Shown here piece by piece: positions 32,935 through 44,758 of a stretch of DNA of 64,000 nt. Made by a program: the position numbers and the translations under genes. Position 1 is the first letter of the stretch; every line of letters starts with the position of its first letter. The stretch is taken from the NCBI GenBank assembly GCA_015956445.1, contig WIUZ02000015.1, positions 770,001-834,000 on the forward strand. The letters are read 5' to 3'. The notes beneath the pieces were generated by a model, which saw only the letters and a list, made by a program, of their open reading frames with translations, made no database searches and was not told the DNA's origin. Source of the stretch: Thelephora terrestris (lineage: Eukaryota; Basidiomycota; Agaricomycetes; Thelephorales; Thelephoraceae).

Positions 32935-34425
32935 ATGCTTGCTTTGACAGGTGCTTATCCGATTCGTACCCCTCCGTTGTCGTTTCGCTAACATTGCTGC
33001 AGAGTCTTTCTACCAACTTTGGGGCCCAACGAAAACCAGAATCAAGTCGTTTTTTAGTCCAGATCCCACGAAGGCGATTTTGGGACCGATCCACAAGATG
33101 CCACTGGAACTCGTGGAGGAAGTTCTCTCCTACTTCGTTGAGGACCACCGCACCCTCCTAGCATGCTCCCTGACTTGCCGGACGTGGTACAAAGCTACCG
33201 TCCGTCAGCTTCACTACTCTCTCACAACAGACGACGATTCCTTGGCCCCTACGGACAAGAAGCGCTGGTGGCCCGGGCCGCTCGAAAAAATGTACGAGCT
33301 CGATCTACTCCCGCTTGTCAAACGACTCCGGATCCGCATGTGGCGTCGCAAGGCCTGGTTCACTCCCGATCGGCTCAATGATACCAACATGCGTTACTTT
33401 TCCGCGCTCGAGAACCTCCAGGAACTTGGAATCGATGATCTCGTACTGCGTGACTTCATGCCGGATCCCCGCACGTGCTTCGGACACCTCTCACAGACAC
33501 TTCGGTTCCTCGCTCTCCGACAGCCCATCGGTTCTTCCCGACAGATCGTGTACTTCATTGGACTCTTTCCGAACCTTCAAGACCTCAAGCTCCACTACCC
33601 TGTCCTCAGGGATGAGGAAGAGAATATAGTCGACACAACGCCCAATCCCCTCTCCTCACCCCCATTGCGAGGGCGGTTGACGCTCACGCTATTCACGAGG
33701 GAACAGATCGTGAAGGATATGGTCACACTTTTCGGCCGACTTCAGTTTCGTCAGATGGACCTCTTTGGGGTGAAGTGTCTGCCACTGCTTTTGGAAGAGT
33801 GCGCAGAGACCCTGGAGACATTGAAGTTGTACCCAACCGATCCATACGGTAAGTCTTTATTCATTTTGATGGATAGGATGTGGGCTCATCGCAGCGATCT
33901 GCAGCGAAAATTTTGCGTTTCGACTTGTCGCAGCTCAAGGCCCTTCGGACGTTCGAGACCACGGCAGAGTCGATAGTCAACGCGGGGTGCTCGGCATCCG
34001 AGTTCCTGACAACTGTTCTCTCCTCTGTCGCATCTCCTGGAATGCTCGATGTCGTGGCCATTTATCGCGACCGCGACCTTGGCGGGTGGGCTTTTTGTGG
34101 AACCTGCAAACCGGACCCTGTCTGTTTCCGTCACGGCCCTCGACCAGATCTGGATGATTTCCCACGGCAGCTGAAGGTGTTTCGCGAGATGTACAGCGCA
34201 CGGAAGTTTAGGTTGAAGTTTTGCGTGGATGTTTATGGTTGCATGGAGGATTTCGGTGTGCGGTTGCTGGAGTCGGCGGTGAAGAACGAAGAGGCGAAGG
34301 GAGGATTCAAGTACCTCGACGGCGGCAGGCCCACGATCACTTGTGAGAGACGGACGATTCGCACGCGCACCAAAGACTATCATGCAGGGGCGACGGGTAA
34401 ATGGGTTCTCGCCAGTGCGTTGTAA
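32935..34425 (+). CDS. F-box-like protein F1
   Basis: Exons 32935-32950, 33003-33848 and 33905-34425 give 460 codons in one frame. Exon 1 is only 16 nt (Met-Leu-Ala-Leu-Thr); intron 1 (52 nt) has CTAAC before CTGCAG. Residues about 37-80 look like an F-box ('KMPLELVEEVLSYF' to 'SLTCRTWYKATV'), which would bind Skp1 in an SCF ubiquitin ligase (family knowledge). Residues 100-290 are leucine-patterned with 'NLQELGIDDLVL' and 'NLQDLKLHYPVL', like irregular leucine-rich repeats for substrate recognition. Exon 3 adds a domain with 'GGWAFCGTCKPDPVCF' (Cys-x2-Cys). The same exon plan holds in F2, F3, F4 and F6. Converges with S3. Confidence 0.75.
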
Positions 34426-34429
34426 ATGT

Positions 34430-34655
34430 CAGAGGTCGTACCCAAACGGGCCTTACGGTCGGTTTTTTTTCTTGAAGGAAAGGAGGTGGACTCATCGGAG
34501 TGATCTGTAGCAAAGACCTGCTTCGGTTCGTCACAAAACAAGCCCTTCGGACGCTCGAGACCACGACAGAGTCGATCACCAATGTGGGGAACTCAACACC
34601 TGAGTTGCGGGGAGCTGCACTCTTTGTCGCGTCTCCTGGAATCTTTTAGATAGTG
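34430..34655 (+). pseudogene. F-box relic (exon 2/3 junction piece)
   Basis: Immediately after F1's stop, a decayed copy of the exon 2 end, intron and start of exon 3 ('accaacaccgat'-equivalent, 'ggtcggttttttttcttgaagg', 'acgctcgagaccacgac'). Same arrangement as 28207-27983. Confidence 0.5.
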
Positions 34656-34983
34656 AGGCAAAATATGGATCGAGACCAGCAGCGGCAGGTCGTTCGGTAT
34701 CGATTGTTCGTCGCCAAGTTGATGACGGTCGTAGCCATTCATCGGGCTTTTTTTTTTGTAAGATTTCCCTTTTTGTTGTACGCATAGAGTATTATTGTAA
34801 TACCCAGCAGAAAGACAGACGTTCGGAGGGACTCGGAATGGGCTAGTAGGGGAACTAAAACCAGATTTTTGTTAGGCGTCATCATGTATCGCATTACCAG
34901 ACCTTTCACCCATCCATCGGTCATACTCTCGTGCCACCACAATTTCGGCTGCCAGTTTCTGTGCCTTGTGAGATCTACAAAGA

Positions 34984-35443
34984 TCATTGAGCCTGAAGGT
35001 TGAACGTGACACCCACATATATATCGTCGTCGATGTGGGAAAGTTCTATAAGGACGTCTGAACCTGGGGCCTTCCGAAACGAATCACGAGTGACGTTCTG
35101 GTAAAGAACCATTTGGGATTCACAGCTACGGACTACATCAACGAATGCGCCAAGTACACCGAGTACCGTGTGGTCACCTGCGAAATCTTGCTTTGATCTG
35201 TTCCATAGATCTCTCCAGACCCGGAAAACCTGGGGGGATGCCTTGCTCATACAACATGATCCGATTTTGTAAATAGCGTAACTCTTCAAGACACTTGGCT
35301 TCCTCTCCTTGAGCTGTGCATCTGGGCCAAAGCCAACATACGAAGAACCAAGTTCCCGAGCCAAGTATCAAACACGAGATGGGGTCGAAGCCTAGAAGGT
35401 CGATAGCGGGCTGAAACTGAAGAGTTTTCCAGGGGCGAGCCAT
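34984..35443 (-). CDS. small membrane-anchored coiled-coil protein S3
   Basis: Exons 35443-35178 and 35125-34984 give 135 codons, exactly the size and exon plan of S2, of which it is the inverted duplicate. Hydrophobic anchor at residues 25-45 ('ISCLILGSGTWFFVCWLW'), helix 'EELRYLQNRIMLYEQGIPPG', then 'SCESQMVLYQNVT'. It stops 558 bases from F1's stop in convergent orientation. Function unknown. Confidence 0.55.
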
Positions 35444-35548
35444 TGGATGATGTACCGAGTGTGTAGATGGCGAAGAAGAGCACACGAGGGGAAACGAACT
35501 GAGTTTGTAACGAGGACGGGGCAACCCCTGGCAACCCGCGGTGATCAG

Positions 35549-35598
35549 TCGATCGCCTTCTTTTTTTTTTTTAAATTCTGGAATCGATCGCCTTCTTT
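35549..35598. mobile_element. minute LINE-mediated insertion with 15-bp target duplication
   Basis: TCGATCGCCTTCTTT occurs at 35549-35563 and again at 35584-35598. Between them are 20 bases, a T-run followed by 'aaattctggaa'. The inverted duplicate in arm A (around 27065) lacks the insert and has a single copy of the target. A T-run next to a duplication is the mark of target-primed reverse transcription on the minus strand. Confidence 0.6.
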
Positions 35599-35679
35599 GT
35601 TGTTTTTACTTGAATGTTCCAACGCCCGCCTTCGGTCGCGAGGCTCCCGACTGAAACTCACAGGAGCGGATCCTCTCCT

Positions 35680-36710
35680 CCTCCATTTACGACACGCACA
35701 GTCTCCCAGACGCGAAGGGCGCAGCGCTGAAATCCCCGAAAACCAAGCTTTCCCTCTGTCGCGTCTCCGGGAATTCTTGATGTCGTAATCGTCTATCGCG
35801 ACGGGGACGTTTGCGGGTAGAAATCTTGCCTATCCTCCGAACCAGACCTCAGACAGATCGTGAAGATCTCCCGTGGCATTTGGACCAGAATTGCGCTGCT
35901 GTAAGATCCCGGGCGTTCCTGTCAAGGTTCGTTGACGAGGTCAAAATCCCGCTCGTCACGTCGATTCACCTTCTCTCCCGGCAGCTCATACCACTCTGCA
36001 GTCGAAAATATCTGCCGCTACTGCCTCTCTCTGCGAGGACTCACCGCGGCTTTGAGACTGATCTCCAAGTCGCCGCAGGAACTCATGGAAGAGATTCGCT
36101 ACTACGTTGTTGATGGCATACGCACTCTCCTGGCACGCTTCCTGACCTTTAGGTGGTGGTTACGATGCTACCGTCCGTTATCTCTCCTACTCCCTCCGAC
36201 AACAGACAACGGTCCCTTGGCCCAGACGGACAAGAATTGTTGGTGGCCTGGGCCCCTCGAAGTAAAGTAGGAGTCCAATGCACTCTCATATGCCAAACGA
36301 CTCTGGTTCCTTGCCCTCCGATAGCCATTCGGCTCTTCCCGACAGATCGTGCACTTCATTTGACTCTTTCCGAACCTCCAAGACCTCAAGCTCCACTACC
36401 CTCTCCTCACTCCCACTGTGGGGACGGTTGACATTCGCATAATACTCGAGGGAACAAATTTTGAAGGATCTGATCACGCTTTTCTGGGACTTCGGCTTCA
36501 TCATGGACCTTTTCGTAGTGAAGTACCTGCCACTCCTTTTGAGCTATGTGCAGAGGCCCCCGCTGGAGATGCTGAGGTTGCACCCAACCAATTCATACGG
36601 TCGGTTTTTCTTTTGTAGGATAGGCGGCGGGATCATCGGAGCGATCTGTAGCAAAAATCTTGTTCCAATTTGCGTTTTGATGGACTGCGCTGCCGCCGTA
36701 CACGAAGTGA
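35680..36710 (+). pseudogene. F-box family relics (exon 3 piece, then exon 2 piece)
   Basis: The piece at 35690-35850 is an exon-3 remnant ('ggaattcttgatgtcgtaatcgtctatcgcga'). The piece at 35980-36660 follows exon 2: leader, 'ELMEEIRYYVVDGIRTLLA', 'DKNCWWPGPLE', then later exon-2 sequence and a decayed intron. Large internal deletions and frame changes; arm A lacks this second piece. Confidence 0.55.
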
Positions 36711-37441
36711 GCCAATGATACTTGAGCAGAGGAATTTGAATCAGTTGAATTTGTGGGCGATGCGGAAGAACCCAGTGGCCACCACCAGCCACCGCCTTGA
36801 CCGTCGAAGCGAGAAGGGGATCAGACTGAGTTCCGGTTTGGATGGGGTATCGATCCCGAATCCGATATGTGCCACGCGAAATTTTGACGCAAGATATGCA
36901 CGCAGCGTAAACGGCACTGACACTGTATCTCGCTGTTTTCATTCGAAACCATTCCCCAAACCATTTTCTCTTCGTTCCAATATCAACACTACTAACTATC
37001 AGACAATAACTCTTCCTTGTGTCTACTGATGCATCGTGGAGTAGAAGTCACTTCCGTTCACGGGTATCGCTGCTTCCCAGGCAGGTGAATACCAGGTCTA
37101 AGATCCCAGCGCAAAATTGAGGATGTATTTCAACAAGGCCTCTCCTCAGGAGTAGCGCTTGAGAAGCTCTCTGTTATCCTCAAATTTCTGTGCCTCGTGA
37201 GATTCATGGACACCCTTGAGCTGGAACACTCACCTTTAGCTGGTCATCCATCCCTTTTAAATCCGTGTTAATGACTTTTAGTTCCGCTCCGAGCACAATA
37301 GGATTCGGCGAAGACCGATTGTTAATCGTCCATGAAACCCAATTGGTCATCGATCTCGTCTTGTTCAGATAATCTTTCAAGCGTCCTGAAATACTATAAA
37401 CTACGTTAATATGTGTGCCAAATATGTTGTGGAACCTACCT
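36711..37441. other. duplicated spacer
   Basis: Related to 26.1-26.7 kb (inverted) and to 43.85-44.1 kb (direct). No gene seen. Confidence 0.4.
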
Positions 37442-37660
37442 GGTACAGGCCCCTTTGATTGCCCCGAGGTCTCTGGACTCGATTTGATCCTGGTGAGGAT
37501 TGTCCCTGTCGAAGTTCATGCGTCGACGGTCTAACGCACGAACTTTGACGAGAGATAGCACCACCTGCCGATGAGCTTGGTGGCGGCGGCACCATTCAGG
37601 GATAGAACAACACAGGACAAAGAATTCCAGAGAATTTCCAAACGACAGAGAGACACTCAT
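37442..37660 (-). pseudogene. small coiled-coil family member S4, exon 1
   Basis: A 73-codon exon from ATG at 37660 to an AG|GTAGGT donor at 37441 is the inverted duplicate of S1 with a few substitutions. Later exons are not clearly preserved. Confidence 0.35.
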
Positions 37661-37836
37661 TTGGACCAGGGGAAAGGGGGTGATGGAGGGCGAGTTACTT
37701 TTATCGCTCGACAGGAACTCCCGCGATCCGAGACGCTGAGAGCGCTGACATCAAACCAAATTGATCGCGGGGGTTTTTAAACATAAATTCGAGAAAATCG
37801 ATCGTACTGTATGAGATGTGGAAAGATCCGAGCTTT

Positions 37837-39480
37837 GAACCTTGCTGTCTCGGCCATTTAGAACCCACAGACGAGGGGAATTCGAGCCTCATTTTCAGAC
37901 CGTTGTTGGGTGATAGCCTGACCTCGCTTCTGAAATTTGTTAGGAACACTTGGATGCGAGGCGGCTAGTAGCATGGTAGCGAAACGTACTCGCAATTCGG
38001 TAGGAGTAAGTTTGCAGCGCACACGGCTGCACACGAGTTTCACTTAAGTCTTACCGATAGGGTCGGACTTCTCAAGATGAACTGGCGATGAGAATTGGCG
38101 ACGTGGAGCAGCCTTGTGGACGCAACGTTCACGCTGTATTGCATGATGCCGCTCACTTTGGCATCATCGGACGCCTTTGAATAAAAAACCACTTATCCAG
38201 GTGACAGACAATTAATGGGACCCTTGTTAGCGCATTATTGACAATTATGACCAACCAAGCGAGGTAATCAGCGCTTGAGGGACGCACAGGACTAATTCAG
38301 CCGGCGGTACTTATTTCTGCCATGCCATTTTAATTGGTTCAAAGATCCCACTGCGTGAGCAGTAGAAATACTGCTAGCGACTAGCGGGGTAGCAGGGGCT
38401 GAGTCCAATATGTGCTGGCAGTTGCCACCTTTTCTGACGGCGCAACGGGTAGCGCGGATGTAACCGATGCTGTATCTCACCTTTACCGGCTTTCGTTGAC
38501 GCCACTGTGACAGATTGATCACTTGTCAACGAACCCTTGTGCCAAATGAGAACCAAGATCAATTTTTCGTCCACCTGAGGTGCCACATCTTGGAGGGTGC
38601 GTATGTCGTACATTCACCTTGATTACCACGCTCCCGCTTGGACTCGTGGAGCGGATCGTCTCCTGCACTTACGACGTACGCACTCTCCAAGATATGGCAC
38701 CTAAAGTGAGTTCCTTGATCTGCTTTTATCGTTTGAACTCCGCGACCAGATCCGCGATCCGGGGCACTAGCTGATGTCAATCAATTCAAACGAAATTGAT
38801 TCTGTGGGAGGTGGAGAGATTCAGTGATTCTCAATGCGTTTGAACTCACTCACCCTGCCGTCTCAGCCATTGAACCCAAAAATAAGGGCAACTTGGACTC
38901 AGTTTCACAGCATCGATCCTGACGACAATTCGACTTTGCTTCTGCAAGTTATTGCGATCACTTGGATAGCAGCGATCCGCGCTGACTGAGAATTGGTGAA
39001 TTGGGGCAGCGCTGCGGACGCGGGTTCACGATGCCGCTCACTTTGGAATCCTAGCACGCTGTACATTGAAACCACTTAACTTATCTAGGTGACAGACAAT
39101 TAGTGCGATCCTGGTTAGCATATTTCTGCCAATCATGACCAATAAATGCCGCTTGGAGAACGCACAGGAAGGAGTGAGTCCGATGCGGTACTAGTAATAT
39201 CTGCAATGCAATTCTCATCGGTTTACATAAAGGTCACGCTACATGAGCGGCAGAGACACTTCCTCGGACCGGACCGGTGGCTCTCTAGCACGCCCATGCA
39301 CCGAATTGGTATGGACCCGTCCGCATGTTAGCATATGGGGCTAAGCCTGGCTAAGCATATGGCGAGGCTGTAGAAGGATCAATTATCCGATCGTATCGGG
39401 TGTGTGAGCTAATGAGGTCTTGGGGATTTAAACTCCGCTCGCTACATACGTCTCCCCCTTCTCCATCCCCCAGCTATCCT
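37837..39480. repeat. two diverged copies of an intergenic block
   Basis: The block at about 38050-38390 matches about 45365-45700 closely (shared 'ctcaagatgaactggcgatgagaattgg' type words, 'accaaccaagcgaggtaatcagcgcttgaggg'). A third, more diverged copy is at about 38975-39260. At 38620-38710 a short F-box relic ('LVERIVSCTYDVRTLQDMA') separates the two. No complete gene is seen. Confidence 0.5.
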
Positions 39481-39586
39481 ACCCTACCTGCTCGACCCAG
39501 CCATGCCTCCCTCACCCCCAGCTGAAAAGTACTGCAACCTCCCTCAGACGGAACTTTCTGTAGCGACATCACCGGTGACAACGATC

Positions 39587-41075
39587 ATGCTCGCTTTAAC
39601 AGGTGCTTATCCAATTCGTACCCCTCCATTGTCGTTTTCGCTAACATTCCTGCAGATTCTTTCGGCCTAATCTTTGGACTAACGAAAACGAAAATCAAGT
39701 CTTTTTATAGAAAAGATCCCAAGAAGGGGTATTTGGGACCGATCCACAAGATGCCACTGGAGCTCGTGGAGGAAGTTCTCTCCTACTTCGTTGAGGACCA
39801 CCGCACCCTCCTAGCATGCTCCCTTACTTGTCGGACGTGGTACAAAGCTACCGTCCGTCAGCTTCACTACTCCCTCACAACAGACGACGATTCCTTGGCC
39901 CCGACGGACAAGAAGCGTTGGTGGCCCGGGCCCCTCGAAAAAATGTACGAGCTCGATCTACTCCCACTTGTCAAACGACTCCGGATCCGCATGTGGCGTC
40001 GCAAGGCCTGGTTTACTCCCGATCGGCTCAATGACACCAACATGCGTTATTTCTCCGCGCTCGAGAACCTCCAGGAACTTGGAATCGATGATCTCGTACT
40101 GCGCGACTTCATGCCGGATCCCCAGAAGTGCTTCGGACACCTCTCACAGACACTTCGGTTCCTCGCTCTCCGACAGCCAATTGGCTCTTCCCGACAGATC
40201 GTGTACTTCATTGGACTCTTTCCGAACCTTCAAGACCTCAAGCTCCACTACCCTGTCCTCAGGGACGAAGAAGAGAATACACTCGACACAACGCCCGATC
40301 CCCTCTCCTCACCTCCATTGCGAGGGCGGTTGACGCTCACGCTATTCACGAGGGAACAGATCGTGAAGGATATGGTCACACTTTTCGGCGGACTTCGGTT
40401 TCGGCACATGGACCTCTTCGGGGTGAAGTGTCTGCCACTCCTTTTGGAAGAGTGCGCAGAGACCCTGGAGACGCTGAGGTTGTACCCAACCGATCCATAC
40501 GGTCAGGTGTTTCTTCTGAAGAATGGGATGTAGGCTCATCGTAGCGATCTGCAGCGGCAAGCTTGCGTTTCGATCTGTCACAGAACAAAGCCCTTCGGAC
40601 ACTCGAGACCACGGCAGAGTCGATAGTCAACGCGGGGAACTCGGCACTGGAGTTCCTGAAAACCGTTCTTTCCTCTGCCGCATCTCCTGAAATCCTTGAT
40701 GTGGTAGTCATCTATCGCGACCGCGACCTTGGTGGGTGGGCATTCTGCCCAACCTGCAAACCGGACCCCATTTGTTTCCGCCATGGCCCTCGACCACATC
40801 TGGACGATTTCCCACGGCAGCTGAAGGTGTTTCGCGAGATGTACAGCGCACGGAAGTTTAGGTTGAAGTTTTGCGTGGATGTTTATGGTTGCATGGAAGA
40901 TTTTGGTGTACGGCTGCTGGAGTCTGCAGTGAACAAGGAAGTGGCGGATGGGGGATTCAAGTACCTCGTATGCGGGCCGCCGAAGATTACGTTTGAGAGA
41001 GGGGCGATACGCACGCGCACCAAAGATTATTATGCAGGAGCGACGGATAAATGGGTTCTCGCCAGTGCGCTGTGA
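39587..41075 (+). CDS. F-box-like protein F2
   Basis: Exons 39587-39602, 39656-40501 and 40555-41075 give 460 codons, the same lengths as F1. Residues 30-80 hold the F-box-like stretch ('KMPLELVEEVLSYF'), followed by leucine-patterned repeats and the Cys-x2-Cys-containing exon-3 domain ('WAFCPTCKPDPICF'). Intron 2 is GTCAGG to CTGCAG (53 nt). It is very similar to F1, with differences spread through exon 3 near the C-terminus. A LINE fragment sits 39 bases after the stop. A role as an SCF substrate receptor is inferred from family. Confidence 0.75.
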
Positions 41076-41114
41076 ACGTAAGGTAAAAGACATATTTATA
41101 CAGTATTATTGTTT

Positions 41115-41490
41115 TTTTTTTTTTTTGGTGTAGTGGCGTGCACTTATAGCGACGAGATTTCACCCGTGTAGGGGAGGGAGATGGGAGGCACCAGGGGGAA
41201 ATGCGTTTACGCACTGGCTGCGTCAGCAGCACGGTGTGGGGCTCGTATGGTTACCTTACTCTTACCTTGTTCGTCCAGGCGGACGCTTCGTTACAATACC
41301 CACTAAAACCCCCCTCAATCTGTGCCAGTCTGTTGGCAGGTCTTCTTCGTTAGCGAGACATCCGGACCATGTGGCTTTAATTAATTTTTCGTCAAGTGCT
41401 CTTTTCCCGAATCGCTGTCGGTTCGTCAGCGCTCGGTCTATGGTTAGCCTCTTATTGATTGCGTGTGACCAGCGGTTTGTCGTTTCTTTC
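41115..41490 (-). mobile_element. 5'-truncated LINE (non-LTR retrotransposon) with 15-bp target duplication
   Basis: ACAGTATTATTGTTT lies at 41100-41114 and 41491-41505. The insert begins (plus strand) with a T-run of about 15, which is the poly(A) tail of a minus-strand insertion. The minus strand encodes about 75 residues with 'RLTIDRALTNRQRFGKRAL' and 'TWSGCLANEEDLP', resembling the C-terminal end of fungal LINE reverse-transcriptase proteins (from memory, not searched), then a 3' untranslated region of about 120 bases. The 5' truncation removes almost the whole element. It sits in the 3' flank of F2. Confidence 0.7.
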
Positions 41491-41505
41491 ACAGTATTAT
41501 TGTTT

Positions 41506-42000
41506 GTTTCATGGTTATCTGTTCACTCACAAGTCAGAATTTTGGGATCGGTCCATTGTTGTAGTACTAGTTATATAACGTACCGTGACACCGCTGTATT
41601 GTAATGCAAACCTGGTCGGCTTCTACCTCGTAACGAAAAGACTTAGATAAAATAATTGGGTGAGGGGCGTTCACTCTTGCAAATCTGGAGTTCCCCGTTT
41701 CACTTTTCATGTTTTGAAGTCAATCGTGTAAGGAGGTAACCGACGGCCGTTCTGCCTTGAGATGATGCTAATGATGCAATGGTCCAACTCACCCATCACG
41801 CATCCTTCTTTGCTATTGGTGGTATTGGTCCCACATCACTCCCTGCAGTTCGACCTCTTCCTTCTCTTTGTACCTCTAGTTGAGCTCAGAGGAGAGACTT
41901 TTCTCGGTTTACGCCACTGAAGCTGGGAGGCTCTGCCGTCATCGCACCATCCTTCAGCAAGGACTCACAGCAAGGACGACATCGGTGACGAAGGCGCACG
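41506..42000. other. spacer, no gene seen
   Basis: No coding sequence recognised. Ends with F-box-family leader words near 41860-42000. Confidence 0.3.
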
Positions 42001-43060
42001 TTCTCGTAATTTGCGGTTGTCCACGCTGCGTTTCGTTTGACCTTCGTGTTTCGCTACCACTGCCGCAGCGACCTAGTCGCATGCAAACAAACCCTGGCGC
42101 ACCAAAAAACAAACCTAGATCGGGGCGTGGTTCGGTTTAGATTGTCTATTGTAGGGCCGATAGCTGAGCGGCGACCCCCCTTCCAGGAGCTCGTGGGGGA
42201 TGATCCTCTTCTACTTCGTTGACGACATACGCACTCTCCCAACGTGCTCCCCGACTGGTCGTCCGTGGTGCATCGCTACCGTCCGCCGTCTTCACTTCCC
42301 TTTCGCAACAGACACCGATCCCCTGGCCTCGATGGACGATAAGCACCGGTCGCCTGGGCTGCTCAAAGGAATGTACAAATTCAATCTACTCCTACTAGTC
42401 AAGTTATTCCTGATCCTCTTGCAATTGTGGTGTCATCAGTAACGCCGTGTTCACCCCCGAACGGCTTGGCGCGCGCGACCTGCGCTGCTTTTCTGCGCTC
42501 AGGAACACCCGAGAAGAGAACCTGGGGTAAATGCCAGACTTCCAAGTGACCAGCTTTACGCCAGATCTTCGACAGTATTGCAATTGAACGGATTTTCAAC
42601 AACGCTTCGGTTCCTTGTCCCTCAAACGGTCGAACGGCCCTTTCTTACAGCCCGCGTATTCCATTGGGCTCTCTCCGAACCTTCAATGCCTCAAGCCTCG
42701 CTGTGCTATCCCCACTGAGCACGAAGGTGAGAATACACCAGATATGACGCTTGTTCCCCTCTCCTCACCCTCGCTGCTAGAAGGGTTGACGCTCGCGCTA
42801 TTCACAAGGGATCAAATTCTGGTGAATATGGCCACCCTTTTGGCCATGGGGGACTTCGGTTTCATCACGTGGACCTCTTCGGGGTGAAAGTGCCCGCCAC
42901 TTGTTTTGGAAAAGTGCGCAGAGACCCTGGAGAGACTGAGGTTGTACCTAACCGATTCATGCACTCAGCCAGTTCTCTTTATGTCTTCGGACGCTCTAGA
43001 CGCGCAGCGTCGATCATCAACGTGGGGAACTCAACAACAGAGTTCTGTTGAACTGCATCC
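42000..43060 (+). pseudogene. F-box family relic (most of exons 1-2 plus start of exon 3)
   Basis: Collinear with F1 from the leader to the start of exon 3: 'cgtgggggatgatcctcttctacttcgttgacgacat', 'WCIATVRRLHF', 'GLLKGMYKFNLLLLVK', 'PNLQCLKPRCA', 'GLTLALFTRDQIL'. Many frame changes and gaps. Ends with sequence like that after F1 ('gatcgagaccagcagcggg'). Confidence 0.6.
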
Positions 43061-43720
43061 TGGAATCCATTAAATAGCGAGGCGAATGGTGGATCGAGAC
43101 CAGCAGCGGGTAGACCCAGGTCGTTCGGTGTCGATTGCCCGCCGCCGAATTGATGACTTGCTGAGGTCAAAACCTCGCTCGTCACCCAGATCGATTCATA
43201 ATCGTCACCATCTCTCCCGTCTCTAGCTCCTTCGCCCCAACCTTAGCTGCTCGACCAGGTAAGCTTTCTCAGCTTACACCACTTTGCAGTCGAAAGGATC
43301 CACCGCTACTGCCCCCTCAGCGAAGACTCACCTCGGTGACGACGACAAAAATACATGTCCACGTTGAAAATGGCTTATATGTTGTTTGGCTCACACTCCT
43401 GCAGCGAAGCTCCACTACCCCAGGGGTGAAGAAGAGGATATAGTCGACTCTGCGCCCGTTCTCCCCCGACGGTTGTCCCCTCGCATTCTCTTCGAGGGGA
43501 CACATTTCGAAGGATGTGGTCACGCTTTTCAGGGTATTTCGGTTTCGTCATGGATCTCTTCAGGATGAAGTGCCTGCCACTCCTCTTGAACTATGTACAG
43601 AGGCCCTGGGTGGGGATGCTGTGGTTGTACCCAACCGATCCATTTTTCTCCTGAAGGATGGGCGGTGGGCTCATCGGAGCGATCCGTAGTAAAAAATATT
43701 GTTTCAATTTGCCCCAATGT
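43061..43720 (+). pseudogene. F-box family relic (second, shorter)
   Basis: Leader-like sequence at 43195-43330, then a deletion into late exon 2 ('KLHYPRGEEEDIVDSAP', 'ILFEGTHFEGCGHAF') and the intron 2 region near 43640-43680. Confidence 0.5.
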
Positions 43721-44100
43721 GTCATGAACTGAATTTATAATTGGGAAGGTGACCGAATCTGTGGTCCCAACTACGACTATTTGCGTTTTTGATAGACGAA
43801 CCGCAACTACACTGCCGCCGCACACGAAGTCGGTCGATTATACTTGAGGAGAGGAATTCGAATCAATTGAATTTGTGAAAGATGCGGAGAGACCCGGTGA
43901 CCACCGCCAGCCCACTGCTTTGACCGTCGAAGCCCAAAGATAAGAAGAGGATCAGACTGAGACTGAGTTCCGGTTTGGATGGGGTATTGATCCCAAGTCC
44001 GATACGTGCCACGCGAAAGTTGGACGCAAGATAATCATGCGGGGTAAACGGCACTGACACTGTATCTCGCCGTTTTCGTCTTTCGTTGGTACCGCTGTAA
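43721..44100. other. duplicated spacer
   Basis: Direct copy of about 36720-36960. No gene seen. Confidence 0.4.
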
Positions 44101-44335
44101 CAAATCGATATCTAGGATTTACTGTGGTATCTGAGGGCGTTCCGCGAGATGCACAGTTGACGTTCTCAGTGGACACTTATGGCTGTGTGGTAGGCTCCGG
44201 TGTACAATTGTTGGAGCGGGCTGTAAAGGAAGAGGTGAAGGGAGGGCAGTGTCTGCAGGACGATGACCACCCCATCAATTATGAGCGACCAGGCTATTGT
44301 TGCCCTAGATACGAAACAGAAACGATGAGAATTTG
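44101..44335 (+). pseudogene. F-box family relic (exon 3 end)
   Basis: Plus strand resembles the C-terminal part: 'FREMHS.LTFSVDTYGCVVGSGVQLLERAVKEEVKGG', with frame preserved for about 50 codons, then lost. Confidence 0.5.
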
Positions 44336-44758
44336 TTCAGATGAGACGACAGGGTGAGGCCGATTTGAAGTTGGGGGTCTGGAGATGGTTGATACTCACC
44401 GCGGTGAAAGTTCTTTTGGATTCGGGTCCGGCCAGGCGCTGCCAAGTATCGGGGTGTGTGGCCCACGTATTTGGGGTCTCGGTTTCGTTCGAACTCATTT
44501 TTCAAACCATTTTCTGTTCATTCCGATCACTAACAAACAACATTCTGTAACACGCGACTATAACCTGAGATAATTGTGAAAATAAGAAATCGTCACATTT
44601 ACTGATGACAACGGAGTCGCTTCCGTTCAAGGGGGACAGTATCGATCGTCACTCACCATGCAGGGTTGAAGATGCATTTCGACACCACCTCACTCAGAGG
44701 TACTTGGTAAGGATAAGCGTTCTGAGATCCTCCAGGTGCTGTGTCTCGTGAGATCCAT
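44336..44758. other. spacer, no gene seen
   Basis: Weak similarity to the duplicated spacers; no coding sequence. Confidence 0.25.

Larger units (their letters stand above)
34130..37836 (+). repeat. segmental inverted duplication, arm B
   Basis: Inverted counterpart of 25685-28505. It starts inside F1 exon 3, so arm A carries only the gene's 3' end and arm B adjoins the complete gene, suggesting arm A is the copy. Confidence 0.7.

Noticed and set aside
41115-41260. SRP/7SL-like or SINE RNA at 'ggtgtagtggcgtgcac'
   Set aside because: The stretch is the 3' untranslated part of the LINE fragment; no box A/B promoter or consistent RNA fold could be supported.
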